Shown here in pieces: positions 62,518-63,837 of a stretch of DNA of 64,000 nt. Location of the stretch: NCBI GenBank assembly GCA_030248215.1, contig JASANG010003900.1, positions 1 to 64,000 on the forward strand, in the 5' to 3' direction. The position numbers and the translations under genes were made by a program. The first letter of the stretch is position 1. Each line of letters opens with the position of its first letter. The notes under the pieces are model-generated. The model was not told the DNA's origin. It worked only from the letters and a program-made list of their open reading frames with translations, and ran no database searches. The DNA is from Enoplolaimus lenunculus. Taxonomy: Eukaryota; Nematoda; Enoplea; Enoplida; Thoracostomopsidae.

Positions 62518-63596
62518 GATTTTATGAAATTCATGATTCTGTGAAAAAATGAAAACAATACATTTTGTAAATTTTTGAAATTATGATAAAGTTTTTATAG
62601 CCACATGCGAAACGTTGGACCCGTGTGCCTGGTATCAGAAGTGCGTAAATACACCGTTTGGAGTCGAATGCAAATGTCGATATGAAGATTACGCTAAACG
62701 GTCTGGAAGTAAGCTTTAACTACTGACGGACCCAACTGGGTGCACCCCGCGTTAGGATCAAAACACGGATCAAAACCAATATTTTGTATTATCGTTTAGC
62801 ATTAAAATGGCGTTTGACTTCTCGCTCGCTTCACTCGTGAGTTTTTCACACTGCAAAAAAATGGTGAGTCATATTGACTCTCTCCGAAATAGGTTCTACA
62901 GAACTACACAAATGGAGTCAAGTTCGTCTCCGCCAGAGTCAAATTCAATGGAGAGAGTCACTCTGACTCACCGTATTTTTGCGACGCACTCATATCCGGC
63001 CACGGTTTCGGAAAGGTCTAGTTCCACCACTGGTCTTATGTATTTCATCAATTTATACGGCAAATCTACCACCGGAGCAACTTTAAGCATTAAATTGAAA
63101 GCCCTCCTGAAAAAATTTTGGCCCCCTAGAAGATTTTTAACCTTGTCTGTAAGTCATTGAAAACCTTTAAATGCCGCTCCTAAAAAATTTTTTAGCCCCC
63201 CTAGCAAGGTGAGCCAGCTACGGGCCTGTATACTGAGAGACCAAAATTTCCCATAACAGCGTGTTTTGGCTTTAAGATCAAGCTCTTACCTCATTTAACA
63301 GCCGAGCGTATTCGGCGAGTAGTCTGAAATGCGATCTCAGATGAAATAGAAAATATTCATGCGAGAAACGGCAAAGCTTTAAATTAAAAGCTTCAAAACT
63401 GAAACCGTTTTGATTTCAGGATCGATCTGTGCCAAAGATCAAAAATCGTTTGCGAACAAGTACCATTTCGTCAACGATTTGTGTCTCCGGGATCAACCGT
63501 GTTTGATTCCGCGAAAAATCGATTTTGACGCCGATCTCATGGAGCGATCAATTCATTTCAATTTTTGGAATACGTCATTTTGCGGCGAAACTATAA
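12773..63596 (+). CDS. Giant modular EGF-repeat extracellular protein gene (partial, 38 exons traced)
   Basis: Seen: 38 exons with GT-AG boundaries join into one open frame. Two long exons encode Gly/Pro/Val/Leu repeats. They are followed by 34 exons of six-cysteine EGF-like modules, many starting D-I-N-E-C or D-I-D-E-C as in calcium-binding EGF domains, and by two exons with a possible follistatin-like module. Nearly all introns are phase 1; the exceptions are between exons 5/6 and 22/23 (phase 0) and 23/24 (phase 2). Known: long calcium-binding EGF arrays make rod-like secreted or membrane-anchored proteins such as fibrillins, Dumpy, and nematode MUP-4 and MUA-3. Inferred: a matrix, cuticle or attachment protein. 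I see no start codon, signal peptide, transmembrane segment or stop, so both ends lie outside the readable region, and the 5' end is obscured by the palindrome centre. I cannot name an orthologue. Confidence 0.85.
14494..14649. mobile_element. TTAGGC sister-family element (GTTACTTTAAGGGGCG ends)
   Basis: GGGCCTATGTTACTTTAAAG start, short TTAGGC run, AAAAGTAACATTGACC end. Confidence 0.78.
14701..15043. mobile_element. GGCGGATCC-ended inverted-repeat element
   Basis: CAGTGGCGGATCCAGG start and CATGGATCCGCCATTG end, with G-runs just inside each end. A shorter relative is at 57,680-57,853. Confidence 0.78.
15442..15907. mobile_element. GC-rich CpG-dense element with internal tandem repeats
   Basis: Starts AAGGGTTGTGCTATACTTT and ends AGCATAGCGTCACCCT, with a core of repeated GACGGATGGCGCCGTACGGG units. 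It stands out sharply from the AT-rich surroundings. Relatives at 47,360-47,552, about 53,375-53,725 and 55,060-55,232. Confidence 0.8.
15987..16369. mobile_element. TTAGGC sister-family element with a long higher-order array
   Basis: GGCCAATGTTACTTTAAGGG start and CCCTTAAAGTAACACGGGGC end. The core repeats CCTAAGCCTAAGCG plus TTGCAAAAATGAATT at about 30 bases, roughly seven times. Confidence 0.85.
16552..18273 (+). CDS. Exon 2: Gly/Pro/Leu/Val repeat exon
   Basis: 574 codons continue the repeat of exon 1. Clear units include NGNPILVPVHPATGRPML, GRIVLVPLDSGGQPQLQP and GNPILAPL. Units recur at very roughly 40 residues with poor conservation between cores. Three cysteine pairs appear in the last third (around 17,610-17,650, 17,810-17,850 and 18,015-18,110). 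The acceptor is a TTTTAG at 16,546-16,551. The donor is GTAATA at 18,274, phase 1, which joins to exon 3 as a D-I-N-E-C start. The frame stays open past the donor until a TTAGGC-type element supplies a stop, so the exon end is chosen by splice signal and phase. No known family is recognised. Confidence 0.8.
18341..18477. mobile_element. TTAGGC-array MITE
   Basis: Ends GGCCAATGTA and ATACATGGGCC, core of CCTAAG units. It begins 67 bases after the exon 2 donor. Confidence 0.8.
18650..18950. mobile_element. GCGGATCC-type element, diverged
   Basis: CTAGCGGATCCATAGGGG start and CCAGCCCGTCCCC near the end, with repeated GATAAAATGGTAAGGTC blocks. Relatives at about 34,150-34,490 and 48,540-48,760. 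Confidence 0.55.
19081..19218 (+). CDS. Exon 3: calcium-binding EGF module
   Basis: Starts D-I-N-E-C after a TTTCAG acceptor and has six cysteines with the typical C-x-C-x(2)-G-F end (YYCTCLPGF). Phase 1 to phase 1. It marks the switch from the Gly/Pro repeat to the EGF array. I could not find its counterpart in the eroded inner left arm. Confidence 0.88.
19705..19889. mobile_element. TTAGGC-array MITE
   Basis: Ends GGCCAATGTA and TTTACATGGACC, two runs of CCTAAG/CGTAAG units around a central AAGAATGAG. Confidence 0.82.
19960..20731. mobile_element. GGGTCTTTTCCGTTAT-ended inverted-repeat element
   Basis: About 770 bases. Inverted ends extend roughly 120 bases with patches such as AAATTTGAATTTTTGAAAAA, and the middle is non-coding. 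A fragment of the same end is at about 59,425-59,462. Confidence 0.75.
20781..20927 (+). CDS. Exon 4: divergent EGF-like module
   Basis: Six cysteines with a FCKRG core but no D-x-N-E start, so probably not a calcium-binding EGF. Acceptor TTATAG, donor GTTAGT, phase 1 on both sides. The acceptor lies only about 50 bases after the end of a 770-base inverted-repeat element. A minus-strand copy lies at 7,757-7,903. Confidence 0.8.
21239..21303. mobile_element. Family B single end
   Basis: Only the CACTGCAAAAAATGG half is present, then AT-rich sequence. Left-arm copy about 7,378-7,446. Confidence 0.6.
21608..21780 (+). CDS. Exon 5: EGF-like module plus two extra cysteines
   Basis: Eight cysteines: an EGF-like run beginning DPCYINNGGC, with a C-x-C pair (DCVCND), then a C-L-C tail. 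It enters at phase 1 and leaves at phase 0 with a GTAAAT donor, which matches the phase 0 start of exon 6. An inverted copy is at 6,903-7,075, with only synonymous change around the NGGCD motif (GGA-TGT here, GGT-TGC there). Confidence 0.75.
21781..22215. repeat. CCGGAG-rich inverted-repeat segment
   Basis: Starts right after the exon 5 donor. Multiple ACCGGAGCC/CCGGAGTCGGAG motifs at both ends and an AT-rich middle. Left-arm copy about 6,505-6,900. Confidence 0.5.
22277..22441. mobile_element. CACTGC-ended MITE (family B)
   Basis: GTCAAATGGAC and GAGTCAATTTGACTC palindromes between CACTGCG and TTTTTGCAGTG ends. Left-arm copy about 6,303-6,436. Confidence 0.75.
22734..23255. mobile_element. 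Inverted-repeat element with GGAGCATCCACGTTATAACG ends
   Basis: 522 bases with perfect 20-base inverted ends and no open frame; probably a non-autonomous DNA transposon. It contains a small hairpin (AGTCCCTTCGGAGGGACT). Confidence 0.8.
23256..23638. other. Intron 5 tail, nothing recognised
   Basis: Unique AT-rich sequence apart from CAAGTAAAAATACTTTTCAAG near the acceptor, a small hairpin. Confidence 0.5.
23639..23783 (+). CDS. Exon 6: EGF-like module
   Basis: Six cysteines with a DCVCEDGF core. Phase 0 at its start and phase 1 at its end (GTAGGT donor). The inverted copy at 5,329-5,473 differs by one synonymous serine codon and one Met/Leu change near the 3' end. Confidence 0.8.
24228..24455. 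mobile_element. Family D MITE
   Basis: GGGCCCATATTCTCAAATGC start, CGATAGGTGGCTACACACG towards the end. Left-arm copy about 4,667-4,885. Confidence 0.72.
24520..24870. repeat. CAAGAGTGGATGATC-type repeat with G/C runs (family F)
   Basis: CAAGAGTGGATGAT at one side, TCATCCACTCTTG at the other, two CCCCC/GGGGG runs and GTACATTCTTTAATACACAG inside. Left-arm copy about 4,245-4,590. Confidence 0.6.
24940..25065 (+). CDS. Exon 7: calcium-binding EGF module ending at a reiterated splice donor
   Basis: N-I-D-E-C start, six cysteines, KCKCPVG core. The GTAAGT donor at 25,066 belongs to the first unit of a 32-base tandem array that repeats the last exon bases and the donor about 12 times. Using a later donor would read into an in-frame TGA soon after the normal junction. 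Inverted copy at 4,038-4,163. Confidence 0.85.
25052..25425 (+). repeat. 32-base minisatellite that reiterates the exon 7 splice donor
   Basis: About 12 copies of a unit containing GTGCTTGTAAGTG, mostly with GTAAGT intact. The first unit supplies the true exon 7 end. Confidence 0.92.
25560..25735. mobile_element. Old, diverged TTAGGC-type element
   Basis: Scattered CTTAGG/CCTAAG units and a GGGCC-like end. Degenerate and probably an old member. Left-arm copy at about 3,476-3,660. Confidence 0.5.
25848..25985 (+). CDS. Exon 8: EGF-like module
   Basis: Six cysteines, core QCKCKFGYRGDP, phase 1 on both sides, acceptor TTTGCAG, donor GTAAGC. The inverted copy at 3,213-3,350 encodes the same peptide. 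Confidence 0.85.
26097..26366. mobile_element. Palindromic CACGTGCAAGTTTT-type element
   Basis: TCACATGTGCAAGTTTTTGC start, AAAACTTGTACGTGTGAATA end, with GCAGCTGCAAG words inside. Left-arm copy about 2,833-3,103; another at 41,645-41,923. Confidence 0.75.
26700..27075. repeat. ACTTAAGT-rich dispersed repeat (family E)
   Basis: GGGTTTCTGAAACC, ACCATTTTGTCGTTTTTAAA and many CTTAAGTA words. Relatives at 28,780-29,140 and in part at 40,290-40,520, 48,246-48,540 and 50,855-51,010; left-arm copies 90-420 and 2,130-2,490. Confidence 0.65.
27240..27383 (+). CDS. Exon 9: EGF-like module
   Basis: Six cysteines (core SCRCKHGSEL), phase 1 on both sides, acceptor TTTTTTCAG, donor GTTAGT. The inverted copy at 1,816-1,959 shows a synonymous arginine codon (CGT for CGC). 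Confidence 0.82.
27517..27886. mobile_element. TTAGGC-array MITE, three-headed form
   Basis: Ends GGCCATGTATAGAACAGG and CTGTTCTATACATGGGC. Inside, the end motif plus a TTAGGC run recurs three times, as if copies had been tandemly compounded. The left-arm counterpart is at 1,319-1,682. Confidence 0.85.
28374..28573. mobile_element. Family D MITE (ATTCTCAAATG ends)
   Basis: AAATGTGTATAGCAC at one end and the inverse CTACACACATTTGAGAAT at the other. It ends about 50 bases before exon 10. Left-arm copy about 637-835. Confidence 0.65.
28626..28745 (+). CDS. Exon 10: calcium-binding EGF module
   Basis: D-A-N-E-C start, GSYFCECKPGY core, six cysteines, phase 1 on both sides. This is the outermost exon duplicated in the left arm (455-574, minus strand). 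Confidence 0.9.
29251..29397 (+). CDS. Exon 11: calcium-binding EGF module, first exon outside the palindrome
   Basis: D-L-D-E-C start, GSYICLCKQGF core, seven cysteines. Acceptor TTACAG lies 47 bases beyond the end of the inverted duplication. Phase 1 on both sides. Confidence 0.88.
29435..30070. repeat. Cluster of family F copies
   Basis: Several AAGAGTGGATGATCACTC and TGTTAAACAGCG words with CCCCCTTATTT runs; probably two or three overlapping copies. Confidence 0.55.
30446..30640. mobile_element. Family D MITE
   Basis: CTCAAATGTGTGTAGCAC and CACCAGTTAGCGATAGGTC near the start; inverse words at the end. Confidence 0.68.
30653..30842. mobile_element. TTAGGC sister-family element
   Basis: GGCCAATGTTAATACTTAAA start, CCTAAG runs, CCCCCTTTAAAGTA end. 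Confidence 0.75.
30936..31028 (+). CDS. Exon 12: EGF module, first five cysteines only
   Basis: N-E-N-E-C start and YDCDCYQG core. The sixth cysteine is supplied by exon 13 (IVEC), so this module is interrupted by a 2.1-kb intron. Phase 1 on both sides. Confidence 0.85.
31559..31750. mobile_element. TTAGGC-array MITE
   Basis: Ends GGCCCATGTATAGAACAGGG and CTGTTCTATACATGGG, two runs of TTAGGC. A near-consensus copy. Confidence 0.88.
31821..32498. mobile_element. GCGGGGTTCACGTTATAACC-ended element with ATCATATGAT palindromes
   Basis: 678 bases with about 26-base near-perfect inverted ends. Inside, AATATCATATGATATTC or close forms occur at least five times on their own. Confidence 0.85.
32990..33145. 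repeat. GTAGCCAGCTCACC...GGGGG fragment
   Basis: Dispersed G-rich piece with ATTTTTTCGGGGGGG; relatives at 19,377-19,520, 35,270-35,345, 53,515-53,690 and 63,100-63,230. Confidence 0.55.
33163..33363 (+). CDS. Exon 13: end of one EGF module plus one whole module
   Basis: The first part, ending IVEC, completes the exon 12 module with a long loop between cysteines 5 and 6. The second part starts I-N-E-C and carries a full six-cysteine module (RCQCPQGTYG). Acceptor CTTAG, donor GTAAGG. Confidence 0.82.
33694..33810 (+). CDS. Exon 14: EGF-like module
   Basis: Six cysteines, NCSCHEGF core, no calcium-binding start. It follows a short 330-base intron. Phase 1 on both sides, donor GTAGGT. Confidence 0.85.
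33811..34144. other. Intron sequence, nothing recognised
   Basis: AT-rich, no repeat or frame I could support. The same is true of 34,500-35,018 and 35,350-35,925. Confidence 0.45.
34145..34490. mobile_element. GCGGATCC-type element, diverged
   Basis: Two GGCGGATC-like motifs, GGGCGGGCTGGCA twice and an ACCTTATCGCGTTATCACC block, as in the 18,650 element. Confidence 0.5.
35019..35141 (+). CDS. Exon 15: calcium-binding EGF module
   Basis: D-I-K-E-C start, GYGCECQLPYAGNGF core, six cysteines, phase 1 on both sides, donor GTACGT. Confidence 0.88.
35926..36356. mobile_element. TTAGGC-array MITE interrupted by another element
   Basis: Left end GCCCAATGTATAGGACAGGG, right end TTTACATGGGCC. It is split by a 220-base element at 36,088-36,307. 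Confidence 0.85.
36088..36307. mobile_element. CACTGCAAAAAATGG-ended MITE (family B), nested, TA target duplication
   Basis: Long inverted repeat with CACTGCAAAAAATGG ends and multiple GAGTCAAATTGACTC palindromes, flanked by TA on both sides. TA duplication is typical of Tc1/mariner relatives; the assignment is inference. Confidence 0.85.
36396..36542 (+). CDS. Exon 16: divergent EGF-like module
   Basis: Seven cysteines, core FTCQCPPGW. It starts just 40 bases after a TTAGGC element that itself carries a nested TA-target element. Phase 1 on both sides, donor GTAATC. Confidence 0.8.
36944..37072 (+). CDS. Exon 17: calcium-binding EGF module
   Basis: N-E-N-E-C start, GSFKCSCYPGF core, six cysteines. 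A TTAGGC element begins within about 10 bases of the GTAAGA donor. Confidence 0.88.
37081..37323. mobile_element. TTAGGC-array MITE
   Basis: ATGTATAGAACAGGTACGGAACAG start, CCTAAG units, TTTACATGGACC end. It starts about 10 bases after the exon 17 donor. Confidence 0.8.
37669..37883. mobile_element. TTAGGC-array MITE
   Basis: GGCCAATGCA start, TTTACATGAGCC end, two runs of CCTAAG/CGTAAG. Confidence 0.82.
38053..38210. mobile_element. TTAGGC sister-family element, partial
   Basis: Contains TTTCTGGTGGGT, a short TTAGG run and a CCTAAAAGTAAGCATTGGCCC end, as in the GTTACTTTAAGGGGCG-ended sister family. Confidence 0.6.
38224..38275 (+). pseudogene. Truncated duplicate of the 5' end of exon 18
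   Basis: A TTGCAG acceptor followed by about 50 bases matching the start of exon 18, with a G for A change at the first base. It then diverges into non-matching sequence. The AT-rich flank upstream (near 37,940-38,010) also resembles the flank of exon 18, which suggests a local tandem duplication whose first copy was disrupted by a TTAGGC-type element. It has no usable donor in phase, so I treat it as a decoy exon. Confidence 0.65.
38370..38516 (+). CDS. Exon 18: calcium-binding EGF module
   Basis: D-I-D-E-C start, YRCECFNGF core, six cysteines, phase 1 on both sides. A truncated duplicate of its 5' third, including an acceptor, lies about 145 bases upstream. Confidence 0.88.
38631..38783. 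mobile_element. TTAGGC-array MITE
   Basis: GGCCCATGTA start, TTTACATTGGCC end, single CTTAGG run. Confidence 0.8.
39177..39397. mobile_element. TTAGGC sister-family element
   Basis: Starts GGCCCATCGTTTCTTTAAGG, ends AAAAGTAATATTGGCC. The TTAGGC runs are separated by a TTTTTGCAACG spacer, giving a higher-order repeat. Confidence 0.82.
39780..39908 (+). CDS. Exon 19: calcium-binding EGF module
   Basis: D-I-N-E-C start, GSYECSCKPGF core, seven cysteines because of a doubled Cys-Cys near residue 12. Phase 1 on both sides. Confidence 0.88.
40077..40285. mobile_element. Family B MITE with TA flanks
   Basis: CACAGCAAAAAATG start, TAACAGTG end, TA on both sides, internal CAAATTCGACTCCGCC pairs. 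Confidence 0.82.
40831..40953 (+). CDS. Exon 20: calcium-binding EGF module
   Basis: D-I-N-E-C start, GSYNCTCKPEY core, GDGVQC end, six cysteines; a near-ideal calcium-binding EGF. Phase 1 on both sides. Confidence 0.9.
41645..41923. mobile_element. Palindromic CACGTGCAAGTTTT-type element
   Basis: GCCCGATTCACACGTGCAAG start, TTGCACGTGTGAATAGGGC end; ends 14 bases before exon 21. Confidence 0.82.
41938..42045 (+). CDS. Exon 21: EGF-like module, five cysteines
   Basis: Core YCECDTGYIG; the sixth cysteine comes from exon 22 (ETEC). The 5.2-kb intron that splits this module carries the BEL/Pao insertion. Phase 1 on both sides, donor GTACGA. Confidence 0.82.
42289..46788 (+). mobile_element. BEL/Pao-type LTR retroelement, broken, young
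   Basis: A fossil LTR element in the intron between exons 21 and 22, in the same direction as the gene. Parts recognised in order: a repeated end block of 247 bases at 42,289-42,535 and 46,542-46,788 that looks identical, a gag-like region (about 42.95-43.85 kb), zinc-knuckle cysteines (about 43.98-44.17 kb), an aspartic protease (about 44.3-44.7 kb), a Pao-type reverse transcriptase (about 45.1-45.9 kb) and an RNase H-like region (about 45.9-46.4 kb). I recognise no integrase. It is broken, with a few breaks. The identical end blocks suggest recent arrival. Confidence 0.85.
47215..47336 (+). CDS. Exon 22: end of one EGF module and most of the next
   Basis: GDPETEC completes the exon 21 module. 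D-I-D-E-C then opens a calcium-binding module with FSCKCHVGY. The exon ends at phase 0 on a GTGAGT donor, before that module's sixth cysteine. The completion of the exon 21 module across the LTR insertion is good evidence that the exons are joined. Confidence 0.83.
47360..47552. mobile_element. GC-rich CpG-dense element
   Basis: AAGGATAGCGCTATACTTTT start and CAAGTATAACGCAACCCTT end, core GTACGGCGCCGTCCGTCAC. Confidence 0.78.
47761..47967. mobile_element. TTAGGC-array MITE, diverged
   Basis: GACCAATGGATAGAACAGG start and CTTCACACGGGTCC end, with degenerate CCTAAG units. Confidence 0.72.
48121..48209 (+). CDS. Exon 23: small exon joining two EGF modules
   Basis: Supplies the last cysteine of the exon 22 module (NLC), then a D-N-E-C start and GSYT. 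It enters at phase 0 and leaves at phase 2 (GTAAGC donor). The second module is finished by exon 24. Confidence 0.75.
48849..49222. mobile_element. TAGCCCAAGTCGTAAT-ended inverted-repeat element
   Basis: GTCATAGCCCAAGTCGTAAT start, TTACGACTTGGGCTACGACA end, with extra internal copies of AATTACGACTTGGGCTAG. Confidence 0.82.
49231..49304 (+). CDS. Exon 24: small exon completing one EGF module and opening the next
   Basis: CHCEDGFKGDPYKRC gives cysteines 4-6 of the exon 23 module, followed by D-D-I-N-E-C. Phase 2 in, phase 1 out. The acceptor lies about 10 bases after an inverted-repeat element at 48,849-49,222. Confidence 0.8.
49491..49616 (+). CDS. Exon 25: remainder of an EGF module
   Basis: Five cysteines (core KCLCNLGFHGNG) that complete the module begun in exon 24. 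The intron is only 186 bases, the shortest in the gene. Donor GTAAGT. Confidence 0.85.
49940..50147. mobile_element. TTAGGC-array MITE
   Basis: GGCCAATGTACAGAACAG start, CTTTACTTGGGCC end, CCTAAG units in two runs. Confidence 0.82.
50696..50824 (+). CDS. Exon 26: EGF module with two extra N-terminal cysteines
   Basis: Eight cysteines: DCQEC at the start, then a standard module with YRCECNQGFTGDG. Phase 1 on both sides. Confidence 0.86.
51011..51371. other. Intron block of mixed composition, origin unknown
   Basis: 51,030-51,300 is GC-balanced and unlike its flanks (CCTCCAGGTGGACAATATGT, CCCGAATGGAAGGGGGCTG). It could be a piece of an unknown transposon; I found no second copy here. Confidence 0.35.
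51372..51536 (+). CDS. Exon 27: calcium-binding EGF module with a long final loop
   Basis: D-I-N-E-C start, FKCKCRYGW core. The loop between cysteines 5 and 6 is unusually long (about 26 residues, Pro and Thr rich near its end). Confidence 0.87.
52264..52487. mobile_element. Family D MITE
   Basis: GTATGCAGCACCTATCA start and ACTTGAGAATATGGGCC end. Confidence 0.72.
52576..52713 (+). CDS. Exon 28: EGF-like module
   Basis: D-T-P-E-C start, YSCSCKSGY core, six cysteines, phase 1 on both sides. Confidence 0.86.
   Translation: MRQNVAMMTGITAIRKFQRALNSMETTVARANLATNKLLETIKSA
52746..53030. mobile_element. Family C MITE (CACTGTAAATTCC ends)
   Basis: TTGATTAATCAATTCAGCTA near the start and many GAGTTGA/TCAACTC inverted words. 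Right end blurred. Confidence 0.65.
53090..53286. mobile_element. TTAGGC-array MITE, worn left end
   Basis: Right end AACGTTCCGCCCGTGATC then TTTACATCGGCC; the left end is blurred. Confidence 0.65.
53372..53725. mobile_element. GC-rich element interrupted by a GGGGGCTAAAATTTTTTC-type fragment
   Basis: GCGTCGCCCGGCATCGTCCG at the left and CGTCCGCCGCCGGGCGAC at the right, with an unrelated G-rich fragment (about 53,515-53,685) between. Confidence 0.55.
53879..54004 (+). CDS. Exon 29: calcium-binding EGF module
   Basis: D-V-N-E-C start, YICACLPGY core, six cysteines, donor GTAGGT. Confidence 0.88.
54413..54601. mobile_element. TTAGGC-array MITE
   Basis: GCCGATGTAAACAACAG start, TAACATGGGC end, CCTAAG units. 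Confidence 0.78.
54770..54892 (+). CDS. Exon 30: calcium-binding EGF module
   Basis: E-I-N-E-C start, GSFKCECMKGFEGNG core, six cysteines, phase 1 on both sides. Confidence 0.9.
54929..55280. mobile_element. Sister-family remnant carrying a GC-rich insertion
   Basis: CCTACTTTAAGAGGTG at the left and CCTCTAAAATAACGTTGCCC at the right, with a GC-rich CGGCGTCCGG-type element (about 55,060-55,232) between. Confidence 0.55.
55281..56171. other. Intron sequence, nothing recognised
   Basis: AT-rich. A short direct repeat (AATAGGTTTGTCTRCTAGTAA) near 56,010 and 56,095 indicates a small local duplication just before exon 31. Confidence 0.5.
56172..56318 (+). CDS. Exon 31: EGF-like module
   Basis: E-I-N-Y-C start, with Tyr in place of the usual Glu, YICKCKRGF core, six cysteines. 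Acceptor TTTCAG, donor GTAAAG. Confidence 0.84.
56503..56850. repeat. AAT-type trinucleotide tract, about 350 bases
   Basis: Interrupted (AAT)n/(AAC)n ending in an (AAG)n stretch. Open frames across it (poly-Asn, poly-Leu, poly-Ile) are by-products and not genes. Confidence 0.95.
56953..57051 (+). CDS. Exon 32: EGF module, first five cysteines
   Basis: N-I-N-E-C start, GSYICYCNQGF core. The sixth cysteine is in exon 33. Donor GTACGT. Confidence 0.85.
57385..57580. mobile_element. TTAGGC-array MITE
   Basis: GGTCCATGTATAGAACAGG start, CTATACATGGGCC end, two CCTAAG runs. Confidence 0.85.
57680..57853. mobile_element. GGCGGATCC-ended inverted-repeat element, short form
   Basis: CAATGGCGGATCCATGGGG start, CTGGATCCGCCACTG end; shares ATCTCGACAAAAATTATATA with the 14,701 copy. 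Confidence 0.8.
57923..58102 (+). CDS. Exon 33: end of one EGF module plus one full module
   Basis: SNGPC closes the exon 32 module. D-L-D-E-C opens a full module with YECFCKTGF. The exon is 180 bases and phase 1 on both sides. Confidence 0.83.
58409..58657. mobile_element. Family C MITE
   Basis: CACTGTAAATTCCAATGAG start, ACTCACTGAAATTTACA end. Confidence 0.8.
58953..59099 (+). CDS. Exon 34: calcium-binding EGF module
   Basis: D-I-N-E-C start, FECGCPRRP core, six cysteines, long Pro/Asp-containing final loop. Phase 1 on both sides. Confidence 0.86.
59261..59372. mobile_element. TTAGGC-type MITE fragments
   Basis: Two partial heads (GGGCTAATGTATAAAACAG and GGCCAATGTAAAGGACAG) with only traces of the hexamer core. 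Another fragment follows near 59,464. Confidence 0.55.
59630..59856. mobile_element. Family D MITE
   Basis: GGCCCGTATTCTCAACATG start and CATTTGAGAATATGAGCCC end. Confidence 0.75.
59915..60055 (+). CDS. Exon 35: cysteine-poor EGF-like segment
   Basis: Only four cysteines (TLDTC, SDC, AEC, GGKC), then a loop without the usual fifth and sixth. The splice sites and phase fit the gene, but the module is degenerate or of another kind. Confidence 0.7.
60090..60341. mobile_element. Family C MITE, near complete
   Basis: CACTGTAAATTCCAATGAG start and TCACTGAAATTTACAGTG end, 252 bases. Confidence 0.85.
60581..60715. mobile_element. TTAGGC-type MITE, degenerate
   Basis: Contains GACGAAACGTTTTTCTGCGG, a short GGGCTTAGG trace and a TATACATAGGCC end. 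Confidence 0.6.
60961..61281. mobile_element. TGCATCGTTCACAATAAAAA-ended inverted-repeat element
   Basis: About 320 bases. Outer ends match for about 45 bases (with GCCACCGAAAACATTATA); an inner pair AACGCAAAAATTGCGTTAA recurs. It ends about 15 bases before exon 36. Confidence 0.82.
61296..61472 (+). CDS. Exon 36: calcium-binding EGF module with extra cysteines
   Basis: D-I-N-E-C start, GSYYCYCDANKGY core, eight cysteines. The GTAAGC donor at 61,473 is preferred over a weaker GTAAAT six bases earlier; both keep phase 1. It is wedged between two inverted-repeat elements, one ending about 15 bases upstream and one starting about 15 bases downstream. Confidence 0.83.
61488..61690. mobile_element. 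Family B MITE beside the exon 36 donor
   Basis: CACTGCAAAAAATGG start 15 bases after the donor, CCATTTTTTGCAGTG-like end. Confidence 0.82.
61691..62480. other. Intron sequence, mostly unique
   Basis: A short CGACGCCGGTCGCCG remnant at about 61,708, then unique AT-rich sequence. GGAATTCCGG-type words near 62,455 resemble those near 42,150. Confidence 0.45.
62482..62516. repeat. (TA)n microsatellite
   Basis: About 17 TA units, next to a GGAACAGGAACAGG tract at about 62,405. Confidence 0.9.
62601..62708 (+). CDS. Exon 37: five-cysteine EGF/FOLN-like segment
   Basis: CETLDPCAWYQKC start and VECKCRYED core. With exon 38 it resembles the follistatin-type pairing of a short EGF-like part and a Kazal-like part; this is inference from spacing. 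Phase 1 on both sides. Confidence 0.75.
62849..62982. mobile_element. Family B MITE, shortened
   Basis: CACTGCAAAAAAATGGTGAG start, TCACCGTATTTTTGC end. Confidence 0.7.
63420..63596 (+). CDS. Exon 38: possible Kazal-like segment, last exon in the window
   Basis: The run ICAKDQKSFANKYHFVNDLC recalls the C-x-x-D-x-x-(T/S)-(Y/F)-x-N core of Kazal or follistatin domains. It continues to DQPC and a Phe/Asn-rich stretch with one more cysteine. Donor GTAAAT at phase 1, so the gene continues beyond the window. Confidence 0.7.
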
Positions 63597-63624
63597 GTAA
63601 ATCACTATTTTAGCTTCTGAATGC

Positions 63625-63775
63625 CACTGTACATTCCGATTAGTTGATTAATGAACTCAGTGAACGAATTGGTTATTTCTGGAGTTATTTCTGAATTAAT
63701 AACAGTAAACAGTAAACATTATCTCGCTCCAGGCTAATTTAATTCCGGGTGAGTTGGTTTATAATGAGATGTCGG
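63625..63775. mobile_element. Family C MITE, partial
   Basis: CACTGTACATTCCGATTAG start with TTGATTAATGAACTCAG; breaks off in the middle. Confidence 0.6.
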
Positions 63776-63837
63776 CTATGAATCTGCAAACAATTCGTCG
63801 TTTGACAACGTGTTGCCCAAAAGTGTCCTAAAGCCTA

